Positions 1 through 8,841 of a stretch of 64,000 nt of DNA are shown in pieces. The stretch lies in NCBI GenBank assembly GCA_028285495.1, contig JANQPB010000028.1, forward strand, positions 56,167 to 120,166, written 5' to 3'. Made by a program: the position numbers and the translations under genes. Each line of letters starts with the position of its first letter. Position 1 is the stretch's first letter. Under the pieces are notes generated by a model. It ran no database searches and was not told the origin of the DNA. It was given only the letters and a program-made list of their open reading frames with translations. Source of the stretch: Acidimicrobiales bacterium. GTDB taxonomy: Bacteria > Actinomycetota > Acidimicrobiia > Acidimicrobiales > SZUA-35.

Positions 1-7
1 TGATGGT

Positions 8-110
8 GAGCTGTCCGATGACCACCTCCGGGCGCCGATCGGTGCCCTCGGATGCGATCGCCGAGCCGCTCGACCGTCGATATCAGATTGGAGAGCTGTC
101 CGATGACCAC
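8..110 (+). repeat. Direct repeat of an 18-nt start-codon region
   Basis: The 18-nt word gagctgtccgatgaccac occurs at 8-25 and again at 93-110. The second copy carries the start codon of the MutM-like gene (ATG at 103). The copies are 85 nt apart, so they lie in different frames. A frame running in from before the window edge, through the first copy, stays open to a TGA at 114-116 and could be the tail of an upstream gene; it is too short to identify. The duplication may have copied a ribosome-entry region. No other feature is seen in the first 102 nt. Confidence 0.6.
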
Positions 111-942
111 GCTTGAGCTCCCGGAGATCGAGACACTGCGTCGCGATCTCGAGCGGGAGACGGCCGGCCGCAAGATCAAGAGCGTCGAGGCTGCGGTGCT
201 GAAGCCGCTTGTCGGCATCAAGCAGCGCAAGGACTTCGGTCGCAACCTCATCGGGGCGAAGGTCGTCACCGCCGAGCGCCGAGGGCTGTACCTGCTGCTG
301 CGGCTCGACAACGAGCACACGATCGTGATCACGCTCGGCGAGAACGGTCGGCTCGAGCGGACGGCGACCAAGGACGCCAAGGCCGACGACATCGCCGCCG
401 TCATCACCTTCACCCAGGGCGGTGACCTGCGGTTCGCCGATCGCAAGGGCACCAGCACCCTGCAGGTCGTTGCCGACGAGCAGCTCGACGAGGTGCTCCC
501 CGGCCCGGACGAGACCGGGCTCGACCTGTTGGAGAACCCGCTCTCGTGGGTCGACTTCGGTCGCATGATGTTGGCCCACAAGGCCCCGCTCAAGCTGCTG
601 CTCACCGACCCCGAGGTGTTCGTCGGGATCGGTGACATCTACTCGAACGAGATCCTGTTCGATGCCGGCCTCCGCCACGACCGGGTCTCGGCCGAGCTGT
701 CGACCCAGGAGATCCGCCGGCTCTACCGGTCGGTCGTCGGGATCCTCCACGACGCGATCAAGTACCGGGGCACCTCGCTCGAGGACCGACCGTTCACCGA
801 CCTCACCGGCACCCACGGCGAGTTCGGCGAGCACCTCGCGGTCTACGGCAAGGCGGGCGAGCTGAGCCCGCGCTCCCGTGAGCCGATCCGCAAGACCAGC
901 TTCAAGCACCAGGTCGTCTACTTCTGCAACACCCAGGTGTGA
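103..942 (+). CDS. MutM/Fpg-family protein lacking the catalytic residues
   Basis: 279 aa, homologous over its full length to formamidopyrimidine-DNA glycosylase (Fpg/MutM). The ATG at 103 has a good SD (GGAGAG, 90-95). The N-terminus reads MTTLELPEIETLRR, where true Fpg starts MPELPEVE, so the N-terminal proline nucleophile is absent. The beta-clamp lysine (RRxKYLLL in Fpg) is leucine here (L62 in RRGLYLLL). The H2TH region is well preserved (VGIGDIYSNEILFDAG, about residues 174-189). The C-terminal zinc finger keeps only one cysteine (YFC near 275), and the finger arginine appears to be glutamine. It sits directly upstream of smc, the usual actinobacterial mutM position, so it is probably the decayed or repurposed orthologue. 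It may bind DNA without glycosylase/lyase chemistry; a different catalytic mechanism cannot be excluded. Confidence 0.82.
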   Translation: MTTLELPEIETLRRDLERETAGRKIKSVEAAVLKPLVGIKQRKDFGRNLIGAKVVTAERRGLYLLLRLDNEHTIVITLGENGRLERTATKDAKADDIAAVITFTQGGDLRFADRKGTSTLQVVADEQLDEVLPGPDETGLDLLENPLSWVDFGRMMLAHKAPLKLLLTDPEVFVGIGDIYSNEILFDAGLRHDRVSAELSTQEIRRLYRSVVGILHDAIKYRGTSLEDRPFTDLTGTHGEFGEHLAVYGKAGELSPRSREPIRKTSFKHQVVYFCNTQV

Positions 943-963
943 TCGAGGCTTCGCCTCGGATCA
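940..963 (+). terminator. Hairpin at the stop codon of the MutM-like gene
   Basis: CGAGGC (944-949), loop TTC, GCCTCG (953-958), extended by TGAT/ATCA outside with one bulged G. It contains the TGA stop at 940-942. No T tract follows, so it is a hairpin-only candidate terminator. Confidence 0.45.
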
Positions 964-995
964 GCCCGAGTCTCGACTGCGGCGAGACGTCGCAG

Positions 996-1001
996 TAGAG
1001 T
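996..1001 (+). promoter_or_regulatory. -10 box TAGAGT, probable leaderless promoter
   Basis: TAGAGT ends 8 nt before the ATG at 1010, placing the predicted transcript start at or next to the start codon. No SD is present. No convincing -35 was found. Confidence 0.45.
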
Positions 1002-1009
1002 GCGCGCCC

Positions 1010-1507
1010 ATGCCGGCCGCCGCGAGTAGGGACGAGCTCCTCGCCGTCACCAACCGCGAGTACGCCAAGCTGACCGCCCTGCTCGACGGCATCCCCGACG
1101 CCGTCGCCCTGGCCCCGGACGACGACGACACGTCGATCAAGGACGTCGTCGCCCACCGGGCCCACTGGATCGGGCTCTTCCTCGGCTGGTACCGCGACGG
1201 GCTGGCCGGGCGGGAGGTCCACCTGCCGGCCGAGGGCTACAAGTGGAACGAGCTGCCCCGGTACAACGCCGACCTGCGGGCCCGTCAGCGGGACCTCGGC
1301 TGGCCGGAGGCACGGGCCCAGCTCGACGAGGCCAACCGGCGGCTGGTCGCCCTCCTGGAGGCGGCCACCGACGACGACCTCTACGGCGGGCCGATGGCCG
1401 GCGGCAACAACCACTGGCCGCCCGGCCGGTGGGCCGAGTCGGCCGGCCCGAGCCACTTCCGGTCGGCCGCCAAGTACGTGCGAGCCCGCCTCCGAGCCAT
1501 CGGCTGA
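1010..1507 (+). CDS. ClbS/DfsB-family four-helix protein
   Basis: 165 aa. It matches the ClbS/DfsB family (DUF1706), small helical-bundle proteins. The founding member ClbS protects its host from colibactin by hydrolysing the toxin's cyclopropane. Seen here: an N-terminal SRDELLAVTNREYAKL helix, a VVAHRAHWIGLFLGWY helix and the family hallmark GYKWNELPRYN at about residues 77-87. The C-terminal half has ARAQLDEANRRLVALLEA and ends near ...KYVRARLRAIG. The start at 1010 fits the family length and follows a TAGAGT box by 8 nt. It stands alone between the MutM-like gene and smc. No colibactin-type cluster is visible, so the native substrate is unknown; most chromosomal members are uncharacterised. 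Confidence 0.82.
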   Translation: MPAAASRDELLAVTNREYAKLTALLDGIPDAVALAPDDDDTSIKDVVAHRAHWIGLFLGWYRDGLAGREVHLPAEGYKWNELPRYNADLRARQRDLGWPEARAQLDEANRRLVALLEAATDDDLYGGPMAGGNNHWPPGRWAESAGPSHFRSAAKYVRARLRAIG

Positions 1508-1576
1508 CCACCGGCCGGCCGGCCCCGGTCCGGTCGTCGGCGTCGACGCCTCCACCTGCGAGGGGCGCGTGCAGCC

Positions 1577-1582
1577 TAGGAT
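1577..1582 (+). promoter_or_regulatory. -10 box TAGGAT upstream of smc
   Basis: TAGGAT lies 58 nt before the smc start and would give a leader of about 50 nt. The same hexamer occurs before infB and before the winged-helix gene at 60669. Confidence 0.35.
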
Positions 1583-1640
1583 CGAGTGGTTCCGACTGCG
1601 GGTCGTCGCCGGGCGGCCCGCGTGCTGAGCGGGTGATCGA

Positions 1641-4600
1641 GTGTTCCTGAAAGCGCTGACCATCAAGGGCTTCAAGTCCTTCGCCGACCCCGCCGAGCTG
1701 GCCCTCGAGCCGGGGATCACGGTCGTGGTCGGCCCGAACGGCTCGGGCAAGTCGAACGTGGTCGACGCCATGGCCTGGGTGCTCGGCGCCCAGGCTCCCA
1801 GCGCCGTCCGCTCCCAGAAGATGGAGGACGTGATCTTCGCCGGCACCGCCGCTCGCAAGGCGCTCGGCCGGGCCGAGGTGTCGCTCACCATCGACAACGC
1901 CGACGGGCTCCTGCCCATCGAGTTCAACGAGGTCACGATCACCCGGACCCTCTTCCGCTCGGGCGAGTCGGAGTACGCCATCAACGGCGTCGGCTGCCGA
2001 CTGCTCGACATCCAGGAGCTGCTGTCCGACTCGGGCGTCGGTCGCCAGCAGCACATCATCGTGTCGCAGGGCCGGATCGATGCGGTCCTCAACGCCAGGC
2101 CGGAGGAGCGGCGGGGGATCATCGAGGAGGCGGCCGGGGTCCTCAAGTTCCGCAAGCGTCGCGAGCGGGCCGAGCGCCGGCTCGCCGCCACCGGCGAGAA
2201 CCTGGCCAGGCTCCAGGACCTGGTGCGCGAGGTCCGCCGCCAGATCAAGCCGCTCGAGCGCCAGGCCGAGGCCGCCAGGCGCCACGGCCTCGTCGTGGCC
2301 GAGCTCGGCGAGCTCAAGACCCACCTGGCCGGCCGCGAGCTGACGGCGCTGACCGGGCAGCTGGAGGCGGGCCGCCGCCAGCAGCTGGAGTACGACGAGC
2401 GGGAGTCCGACCTGTCCGGCCTGCTCGCTCGCCTCGACGCCCGGGTGCTCCAGGGCGAATCGGAGCTGTCGGCCCTCGGCGCCTCCGACGTCGCCGAGGT
2501 GCTGAGCCGATCGAAGAGCCTCGGCGAGCGCATCCGGGGTCAGCTCAACGTCGTCGCCGAGCGCCGGACCCGACTCGAGGGTGAGCTGCAGAGCGCCGTC
2601 GACGACGGCCTGGTCGCCAACCTGGAGGCCGAGTCGGCCCGCATCACCGCCGAGCTGGCCGTTGCCTCGGCCGACCTCGACGCCACCCGGCCCGAGTTCG
2701 CCGAGCTGGAGACCTCCGAGGCCGAGCTGACCAACGAGCAGCTGAGCTTCGACAGCCAGTGGGGCGACACGCTGGCCCCGAGCCCGAGCCGGGCGGCCGA
2801 GCTGCGGGCCCAGGTCGAGGCCCTCGGCACCACCTCCGAGCGGAACGAGCAGGAGCTGGCCCGGCTCACGAGCCGGATCGAGGCCATCGACGCCAGGGTC
2901 GCCGGCGCAACCGACACCCGAGACCGGGCCGTCGAGCTGCTGTCGGCCCAGGAGCCCCGGCTACCCCGGCTCGAGCGGGCCCTCGCCGCCGCCGACGGCG
3001 ACGTCGAGCGCACCGAGTCCGAGCTGGCCGCCCTCCAGGAGGACCAGCGCCGGCTCGACGCCGAGGCCAGCCATTGGCAGGCCCGGGCCGAGGCGCTGGC
3101 CCAGGCCCTCGACGAGGCCAGGGTCCGGGCCGGTGCCGAGGCGCTGGCCGACCAGCAGGGCGTGCTCGGTACGTTGCTCGACCTCGTCGCCGTCGACGAC
3201 GGCTGGGAGCCGGCGGTCGAAGCCGCCATCGGCGACGCGCTGTCGGCCGTCGTGGTCGACGGCCCGGCCGCCGCCCGCTCGGCGCTGGCCACCCTCGACC
3301 AACGGGACCTCACCGGCGCCGTCCTGGCCCTCGGCCTCGGACCCGACCTCGCTGCGGCCGGGTCCGGTGGTGCGCCCGACGTCCCGTCGCCGCCGGCCGT
3401 GGTCGGCGGCGCACCGGTTCGCGACCACGTGCGGCCGCTCCGCCCCGACGTCGGCCCACTGCTCGACGCCCTCCTGGCCGATGCCGTGGCCCTGCCAGGC
3501 CGGTGGCAGGACTCGATCGATGCCATCCTCGCCCGCCCCGACTCGGTGTTCGTGACCCGTGACGGCGACCGGTTCAGCCGTCGGGGTTGGCGCCTGCGGC
3601 AGGGCTCGTCCGGGGCGACCGGCGCCGCGCTCGAGGAGGCGGTCGCCCAACGGGAGCAATCGGCCGAGGCCGCCACCACCCAGGCCGACCGGGTGGCCAA
3701 CGCCCGCCACGCCCACCGCCACGCCCAGGGTGAGCGCAAGCGCCTGGAGGGCGAGCTCCAGCACGCCCGCAACGAGATCGAGCGGGCCACGATGACCCGC
3801 GACCGGGGCGAGGTCGAGCTCACCTCGCTGGCCGACGACCGGACCCAGCTGGTCGACCAGCGGGCGGCCGTGTTCCACCGCAAGCAGGCCGATGCGGCCG
3901 AGCTGCGCCGGCTGCTCGACGAGCTGCCGGCGGTCGAGTCCGAAGAGGCTGCGCAGCGGAACCGGGCCGAGGCCCTTCGGGAGTCGCGCTCGACGCTGGA
4001 GGAGCGGGCCAAGGCGGTGTCGTCCCGCCGGACCGAGCTGGAGGTCCGCATCGCCGCCCTCGAGGAGCGGCGCGACTCGCTGCGGGCCCGCCAGCACGAG
4101 ACCGAGGGCCGGCTCGAGCGCCTGGTCCGCGAGCGGGAGCGGGCCCGGGTCCGCCGCGAGCGCATCGAGGCATCGCTCGGCGCCGTGCAGGCCCTGGACG
4201 ATCGTCTGCTGGCCAACCAGCGGACGGTGACGGCCTGGACCGGCGTGCTGGAGACCGAGCAGCGGGCCCAGTCGGAGGCGGCCCGCCGGGTGGCGGCCGA
4301 CCTGTCGACCACCAGGGGCGAGCGGGCGGCGGCCGAGAAGGAGCTGACCGAGCTGCGGGAGCGCCGGACCCGACTGGAGCTGGCCGAGACCGAGTACCGG
4401 GTGAAGCTCGAGGCCCTCGTCGAGGCGGTCCGGCGCGAGCTCGACACCGACCCGGAGGCGGCGATGGCCGCCCCGTGTCCCGAGCTGCCGGACGGCACCA
4501 GCCCCGAGGCCAGGGTCCGGGATCTGGAGCGCGAGCTGAAGATCATGGGGGCGATCAACCCGCTCGCCCTCGAGGAGTTCGAGGAGCTGAAGGAGCGCCA

Positions 4601-5273
4601 CGACTTCCTCCAGGGCCAGCTCGACGACGTGAAGTCGGCCCGCCGCGACCTGCACAAGCTGATCCGCTCGATCGACGCCGAGATCGTCGGCGTGTTCAGC
4701 GCCGCCTACGCCGACGTGTCGACCAACTTCACCAACCTGTTCCAGACCCTGTTCCCGGGTGGCAAGGGCGAGCTGAAGCTGCTCAACAGCGAGGACATCC
4801 TCAACTGCGGGATCGAGATCGAGGCCAAGCCGTCGGGCAAGAACGTGAAGAAGCTGTCGCTGCTGTCCGGCGGGGAGCGCTCGCTGGTCGCGCTGGCTTT
4901 CCTGTTCGCCGTGTTCCGCAGCCGACCGTCACCGTTCTACGTGATGGACGAGGTCGAGGCCGCCCTCGACGACATGAACCTGTCCCGGTTCCTGGCCCTG
5001 GTCGAGGAGTTCCGTTCCGAGGCCCAGCTGATCATCGTCAGCCACCAGAAGCGGACGATGGAGGCGGCCGACGTGCTCTACGGCGTGTCGATGAAGCCCG
5101 GCGGGTCGTCGAAGGTGGTCACCGAGAAGGTGGACGAGCGGCGGGTCGGCCAGCGGTCGGCCCTCGACGCCACCGCCGGGCGGATGTCGGCGGTCGACGT
5201 CGTCGACCTCGACGGCGAGATCGATCTGCGGGATCAGCAGGCCGACCCGGCGTCGGACGCCCGGCAGACGTAG
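1641..5273 (+). CDS. smc: Chromosome segregation ATPase SMC
   Basis: 1210 aa, starting with GTG at 1641. SMC dimers, with ScpA and ScpB, compact and resolve newly replicated DNA. Residues 1-170 form the N-terminal ATPase half with Walker A GPNGSGKS (31-38) and the Q-loop/VSQGRID region near 141-147. Two long Glu/Arg-rich coiled coils flank a hinge at about 505-650 (GVLGTLLDLVAVDDG onward). The C-terminal half holds the ABC signature LLSGGERSLVALAF (about 1073-1086) and Walker B with catalytic glutamate, FYVMDEVEAALDD (about 1099-1111). Length is typical of bacterial SMC. A roughly 50-residue acidic tail follows the ATPase domain. Neither scpA nor scpB is nearby. ftsY, which usually follows smc in actinobacteria, is displaced by 9 kb of other genes. 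Confidence 0.98.
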   Translation: MFLKALTIKGFKSFADPAELALEPGITVVVGPNGSGKSNVVDAMAWVLGAQAPSAVRSQKMEDVIFAGTAARKALGRAEVSLTIDNADGLLPIEFNEVTITRTLFRSGESEYAINGVGCRLLDIQELLSDSGVGRQQHIIVSQGRIDAVLNARPEERRGIIEEAAGVLKFRKRRERAERRLAATGENLARLQDLVREVRRQIKPLERQAEAARRHGLVVAELGELKTHLAGRELTALTGQLEAGRRQQLEYDERESDLSGLLARLDARVLQGESELSALGASDVAEVLSRSKSLGERIRGQLNVVAERRTRLEGELQSAVDDGLVANLEAESARITAELAVASADLDATRPEFAELETSEAELTNEQLSFDSQWGDTLAPSPSRAAELRAQVEALGTTSERNEQELARLTSRIEAIDARVAGATDTRDRAVELLSAQEPRLPRLERALAAADGDVERTESELAALQEDQRRLDAEASHWQARAEALAQALDEARVRAGAEALADQQGVLGTLLDLVAVDDGWEPAVEAAIGDALSAVVVDGPAAARSALATLDQRDLTGAVLALGLGPDLAAAGSGGAPDVPSPPAVVGGAPVRDHVRPLRPDVGPLLDALLADAVALPGRWQDSIDAILARPDSVFVTRDGDRFSRRGWRLRQGSSGATGAALEEAVAQREQSAEAATTQADRVANARHAHRHAQGERKRLEGELQHARNEIERATMTRDRGEVELTSLADDRTQLVDQRAAVFHRKQADAAELRRLLDELPAVESEEAAQRNRAEALRESRSTLEERAKAVSSRRTELEVRIAALEERRDSLRARQHETEGRLERLVRERERARVRRERIEASLGAVQALDDRLLANQRTVTAWTGVLETEQRAQSEAARRVAADLSTTRGERAAAEKELTELRERRTRLELAETEYRVKLEALVEAVRRELDTDPEAAMAAPCPELPDGTSPEARVRDLERELKIMGAINPLALEEFEELKERHDFLQGQLDDVKSARRDLHKLIRSIDAEIVGVFSAAYADVSTNFTNLFQTLFPGGKGELKLLNSEDILNCGIEIEAKPSGKNVKKLSLLSGGERSLVALAFLFAVFRSRPSPFYVMDEVEAALDDMNLSRFLALVEEFRSEAQLIIVSHQKRTMEAADVLYGVSMKPGGSSKVVTEKVDERRVGQRSALDATAGRMSAVDVVDLDGEIDLRDQQADPASDARQT

Positions 5274-5488
5274 TCGACGAGTCGACTCGACGGGCCGACG
5301 GCGTAGCCGGGGCCGAAGGCATCACGCCAGAGGCAGGTGTTCGGTCGGGAGCGGTGGTCGTTGTCGTTGTCGCCGGGGACGAGGGGGGTGGGGTCGTGTC
5401 GTGCCATACCTGCAGTTTGAGACGTCCGCGTGCGTGACTCAAGCGACACTTGTTGACTCTTAACGTGTCAGTCTGTCACCATCGGGAC
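5274..5488. promoter_or_regulatory. smc-LysR intergenic region with candidate operator
   Basis: The distal part (5430-5488) is much less GC-rich than its surroundings. It contains a possible -10 TAACGT (5461-5466) about 22 nt before the LysR start. GACAC (5445-5449) and GTGTC (5465-5469) form an inverted repeat around TTGTTGACTC, plausible for LysR autoregulation. The proximal part, 5274-5430, holds nothing I recognise. Confidence 0.35.
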
Positions 5489-6403
5489 ATGGTCCAGCCC
5501 GTCCAGTCGCCGCTCCAGATCGACGTCGAGGCCCTCCGAGCGCTCCTGATCGTGGTCGAGCACGGCTCGATCACCCGGGCCGCCGAGGCCCTGCACCTCA
5601 GCCGGTCCGCCGTGAGCTGGCGGATGAAGCGGTTGGAGGACCACGTCGGCCAGGAGCTGATCGTCCGCGATGGCCGATCGATCCGCCCGTCCCGGGCGGC
5701 GAGGGCCATCCTCGACGACGCCAGGACGGTGGTCGAGACCCACGACCGCATCGCCAGGAGTCTCGGCAGCGCCGACCTGACCGGCGATGTCAAGGTGGCC
5801 GCCGACATCGACAGCGACGTGTCCTGCATGACCGCCGTGCTCGGCTCGTTCCGTCGGGTCAACCCGGGGGTCGACGTCGACCTCCTCATCGATCGGGGCT
5901 GGAACATCCGCGAGTGGGTCGAGGGTGGGCAGGTCGACCTGGCCATCCTGCAGGTCCTGGCCGAGGACGTCCGCCAGGACGACCGGGTGCTGTGGTGCGA
6001 CCCGCTCGTGTGGGTGAGCAGCGCCGCCTGCCCCTACGAGTCCGGCATGGTGCCCATCGTGACCTACGGCGCCGAGTGCCGGTGGCGGTCGCTCGGGGAG
6101 GATCAGCTGGCCGACGCCGGCATCGAGTACCGGATCGCCCTGTCGGTCCCGACGACGGCGGCCGTGATCGCCGCCATCGAGGACGGGCTCGGGGTCGGCA
6201 TCATTCCCCGCTGGCAGATGACCGACCGGCTGCAGCCCTGGGGCCCGTCCGCCGGGCTGCCGCCGCTTCCCGACACCACCTCGGTCATCCGGTCGACCGG
6301 CGACCGTCATCCCCAGATCGTCGACGCCCTGGCCGATCTGCTGGCGATCGAGCTGGCCCCGGCCGACGTCGGCCGACCGGCGTCGCTGGCCCGGCCGGCC
6401 TGA
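5489..6403 (+). CDS. LysR-family transcriptional regulator
   Basis: 304 aa. The N-terminal winged helix-turn-helix covers about residues 7-65, with the classic LysR pattern IDVEALRALLIVVEHGSITRAA followed by SRSAVSWRMKRLEDHVG. A two-lobed periplasmic-binding-like effector domain follows from about residue 92 (DVKVAADIDSDVSCMTAVL) to near 290. The ATG at 5489 was chosen because the earlier in-frame codon gives non-conserved residues and overlaps the low-GC promoter stretch. The neighbour downstream is convergent and the upstream gene is smc, so context gives no target; autoregulation through the inverted repeat near 5445-5469 is plausible. The effector is unknown. Confidence 0.85.
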   Translation: MVQPVQSPLQIDVEALRALLIVVEHGSITRAAEALHLSRSAVSWRMKRLEDHVGQELIVRDGRSIRPSRAARAILDDARTVVETHDRIARSLGSADLTGDVKVAADIDSDVSCMTAVLGSFRRVNPGVDVDLLIDRGWNIREWVEGGQVDLAILQVLAEDVRQDDRVLWCDPLVWVSSAACPYESGMVPIVTYGAECRWRSLGEDQLADAGIEYRIALSVPTTAAVIAAIEDGLGVGIIPRWQMTDRLQPWGPSAGLPPLPDTTSVIRSTGDRHPQIVDALADLLAIELAPADVGRPASLARPA

Positions 6404-6776
6404 CCCGCACCGTCGACGACCGCCGCCGGGACGGAGGCACCCCCGGAACCCTCGCAGGGCGGCCGGCACCCCCATCGGGCGGCCGGTGGGGGGGAGCGAG
6501 TTGTCGGCGGTCGGCACCACGTCGGGGCCGTCGCCGTGGTGCTCGTCGCAGACGGCCATGTCGGCGACCGAGCGGGCGCTGTCGAGCCCCCTGGCCTCGG
6601 CCTCCCGCCTGGCCCGGGCAACCGCGCCGGCCGCAGGCCGGACGCCGTCACCCGATGACCGGTGGCGGCGAGGCCCAGCGCCTGGGTGCCGGTGCCGCGA
6701 TCGCCGCGTCCCAGTCGGGGTGGATCAGGGGGTGGACGTCTGCGATCTCGTCGTACCCACGGTGCTGCGGTCGGGC
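6404..6776 (-). other. Gene-free 373 nt; possible coding remnant on the minus strand
   Basis: No complete gene fits here. On the minus strand, about 6660-6440 has strongly coding-like third positions (nearly all G/C) and reads a protein-like stretch including EARGLDSARSVADMAVCDEH, but it has no clear start and runs on into antisense of the LysR gene. Just downstream of the VWA gene stop, another minus-strand frame (6776 to about 6656) reads YDEIADVHPLIHPDWDAAIA before a stop. These may be remnants of a decayed gene. Neither was recognised. Confidence 0.3.
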
Positions 6777-7748
6777 TCAGGGCAGTCGCTGGAACCACAC
6801 CAGGCTGAAGCCGGCGGCCAGGGCCAGCAGGACGAGCCCGCCGGCGACGAACCAGTCGGTGATCTCCCGGTCGATCGTCTCGAACCCGACGGCGGACCCG
6901 ATGTCGGTGTAGACCGCCTCCAGCTCCTCCAGCGACGCGGCCGAGAAGAAGGCACCGCCGGTGTCGTCGGCGATGGCCTGCAGGTTGTCCTCGCCGACGG
7001 GCACCGGGATGCGTTGGTTCTCCACCTGCTCGGTGGTCGGGTCGTCGTAGACGATCGTGCCGTCGGCCGTGCCGAAGGCGATCGTCGAAACCGGCACGCC
7101 GGCCTCCCTGGCCGCAGCCACCGCCGCCCCGTCCGGTCGGCCGACCGTGGTCTCCCCGTCTGACAGCAGCACGATCCTGGCCGGCGGTAGCTCGTCGCTG
7201 CCGTCCGCCGGGGCGTTGGCCAGGGCGTCGAGCGAGGTGAAGATCGCCTCGCCGATCGCCGTCGACTCGGCCAAACGCAGGTTCTCGATGGCGTTCTGGA
7301 CCGGGAGCCGATCGCGGGTCGGCGAGACGAGCACGGCCGCGGTGCCGGCGAAGGACACCACCCCGACGTTCAGCGTCGGGGGGAGCTCCTCGACGAATCG
7401 GATGGCGGCCTCCTGTGCCGCCTGCAGGCGGTCGGGGTCGACGTCGGTGGCCTGCATCGACAGGGAGACGTCGATGGCGACGATCACCGTCGCCCGCTCG
7501 CGTGGGACCCGGATCTGGCGGGCCGGCTGGGCGAAGGCCACCACCAGCGTGGCCAGCGCAACCAGGAACACCGTCGCCGGCACGTGCCGTCGGAACCCGG
7601 GGCTCTGCGGGGCAACCGAGTCGAACAGGTCGGAGGCGGCGAAGCGGAGGGCGTAGGTGCGGCGCCGCCGCTGCATGAGGACGTACAGCAGGGCGAGCGC
7701 GGCCACCGCGGCCAGGAACACGAGCCGCCACGGCGTCAGCAGCGTCAC
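6777..7748 (-). CDS. VWA-domain membrane protein (BatA-like)
   Basis: 323 aa. Membrane-anchored von Willebrand factor A protein of the MoxR-DUF58-VWA type. Two hydrophobic segments near the N-terminus (about 6-25 and 56-75) precede a VWA domain with MIDAS motif DVSLS (about residue 92 onward), then a closing transmembrane helix (VAGGLVLLALAAGFSLVWF) at the C-terminus. The GTG start at 7748 overlaps the DUF58 stop as GTGA, implying coupled translation. Proteins of this layout usually work with a MoxR AAA+ ATPase as metal-binding adaptors in complex assembly or envelope stress; the client here is unknown. It is last in a three-gene minus-strand operon. Confidence 0.88.
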   Translation of the reverse strand: MTLLTPWRLVFLAAVAALALLYVLMQRRRRTYALRFAASDLFDSVAPQSPGFRRHVPATVFLVALATLVVAFAQPARQIRVPRERATVIVAIDVSLSMQATDVDPDRLQAAQEAAIRFVEELPPTLNVGVVSFAGTAAVLVSPTRDRLPVQNAIENLRLAESTAIGEAIFTSLDALANAPADGSDELPPARIVLLSDGETTVGRPDGAAVAAAREAGVPVSTIAFGTADGTIVYDDPTTEQVENQRIPVPVGEDNLQAIADDTGGAFFSAASLEELEAVYTDIGSAVGFETIDREITDWFVAGGLVLLALAAGFSLVWFQRLP

Positions 7749-8839
7749 GGTCGGGCCCCGCTCGCTCGTCCGGCCCCGGCGGCCAGCCGATGACGACGGC
7801 GGGCCACGAAGCCGACGAGGTCGTCGAGCCACTCCCGCTCGGTCGACAGCAGCAGGTGGTCGACCCCGGCGGCCCGGAACGTCGATTCGATGTGGCGCTG
7901 TCGCTCCGCCGCGGCGTCGGCGAAGGCCCGCCTGACCGACGCCTTGCCGGTGCGGATCTCCCGCTCGAGCCCGGTGGCGGGGTCGCGCACCGTGATCAGG
8001 CCGACGTTCGGCAGCTCGTACTCCCGTGGATCGGTGACCTGGACGGCCAGCACGTCGTGACGGCGGGCGGCGACGGCCACCGCCTGCTCCCAGCCGGGTG
8101 CGACCTGGAAGTCGGAGATGATGGCCAACAGGCCACGGCGGCCGGCGACCGACGAGAGTCGGGCCAGGCCCTCGGTGAGATCGGTGACACCGCTGTTGTC
8201 GTCGTGCGGTGTCTCGGCGATCTGGTGGAGGAGGTGGAGCAGGTGCTTGCGGGAGCCGCGGGCGGGCACGATCTGCGGCTCGCCCCGGCCGGCCAGCACC
8301 GCACCGATCCGGTTCCCGTCGCGGCTGGTGAGGAAGCCGACCGCGGCCGCTCCGGCGAGGGCCAGGTCGCGCTTCTCGCAGCGGGCGGTGCCGAAGTCGA
8401 GCCGCGACGAGCGATCGACCAGCAGCCACGTCTGCAGCTCCCGCTCGGCGATCGTCTCGCGGATGTGGGCTTCGGACAGGCGGGCGGTCACGTTCCAGTC
8501 GATCCGGCGAACGTCGTCGCCCGGCGCGTACCGGCGGGTCTCGCCCAGCTCGGTGCCGTGCCCGGGCACGAGGCCGCGATGGTCGCCGTGCAACAGGCCG
8601 TCGAGTCGGCGGGTGACCTCGAGCTCGAGCCGGCGGAGCACCTCCCTGGTCGAGCCGTCGACGGGACTGGCCAGGCCGAGACCGTCGCCGCCGGTCGGGG
8701 AGGGCGGTGCGTTCGGCGTCGACCTCGACGTGCCGACCAGCTCGGGCCGTGGTGGCGGCTCGGCCCCGATCGCCGGCGGCCCGGTCACCACCGCCTCGGA
8801 CGCGTCGGCCGAGTCCGGCCGACGTCGGCGCAACCGCAC
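7745..8839 (-). CDS. DUF58-domain protein
   Basis: 364 aa. The core matches DUF58: LHGDHRGLVPGHGTELGETR, then the signature YAPGDDVRRIDWNVTAR (about residues 103-119), then a VWA-like fold starting TWLLVDRSSRLDFGT. The first 60 residues are Pro/Ser-rich and probably disordered. The start is GTG at 8839, 2 nt past the moxR stop; the downstream VWA gene overlaps its stop by 4 nt. DUF58 proteins are regular partners of MoxR ATPases, and the three-gene order moxR-DUF58-VWA is the standard one. Molecular activity is not known for the family. Confidence 0.9.
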   Translation of the reverse strand: MRLRRRRPDSADASEAVVTGPPAIGAEPPPRPELVGTSRSTPNAPPSPTGGDGLGLASPVDGSTREVLRRLELEVTRRLDGLLHGDHRGLVPGHGTELGETRRYAPGDDVRRIDWNVTARLSEAHIRETIAERELQTWLLVDRSSRLDFGTARCEKRDLALAGAAAVGFLTSRDGNRIGAVLAGRGEPQIVPARGSRKHLLHLLHQIAETPHDDNSGVTDLTEGLARLSSVAGRRGLLAIISDFQVAPGWEQAVAVAARRHDVLAVQVTDPREYELPNVGLITVRDPATGLEREIRTGKASVRRAFADAAAERQRHIESTFRAAGVDHLLLSTEREWLDDLVGFVARRRHRLAAGAGRASGARP

Positions 8840-8841
8840 CG

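Noticed and set aside
1010..1507. ClbS-like gene as evidence for a colibactin-type toxin cluster
   Set aside because: No polyketide or peptide synthase genes are in the window; the family is widespread outside such clusters.
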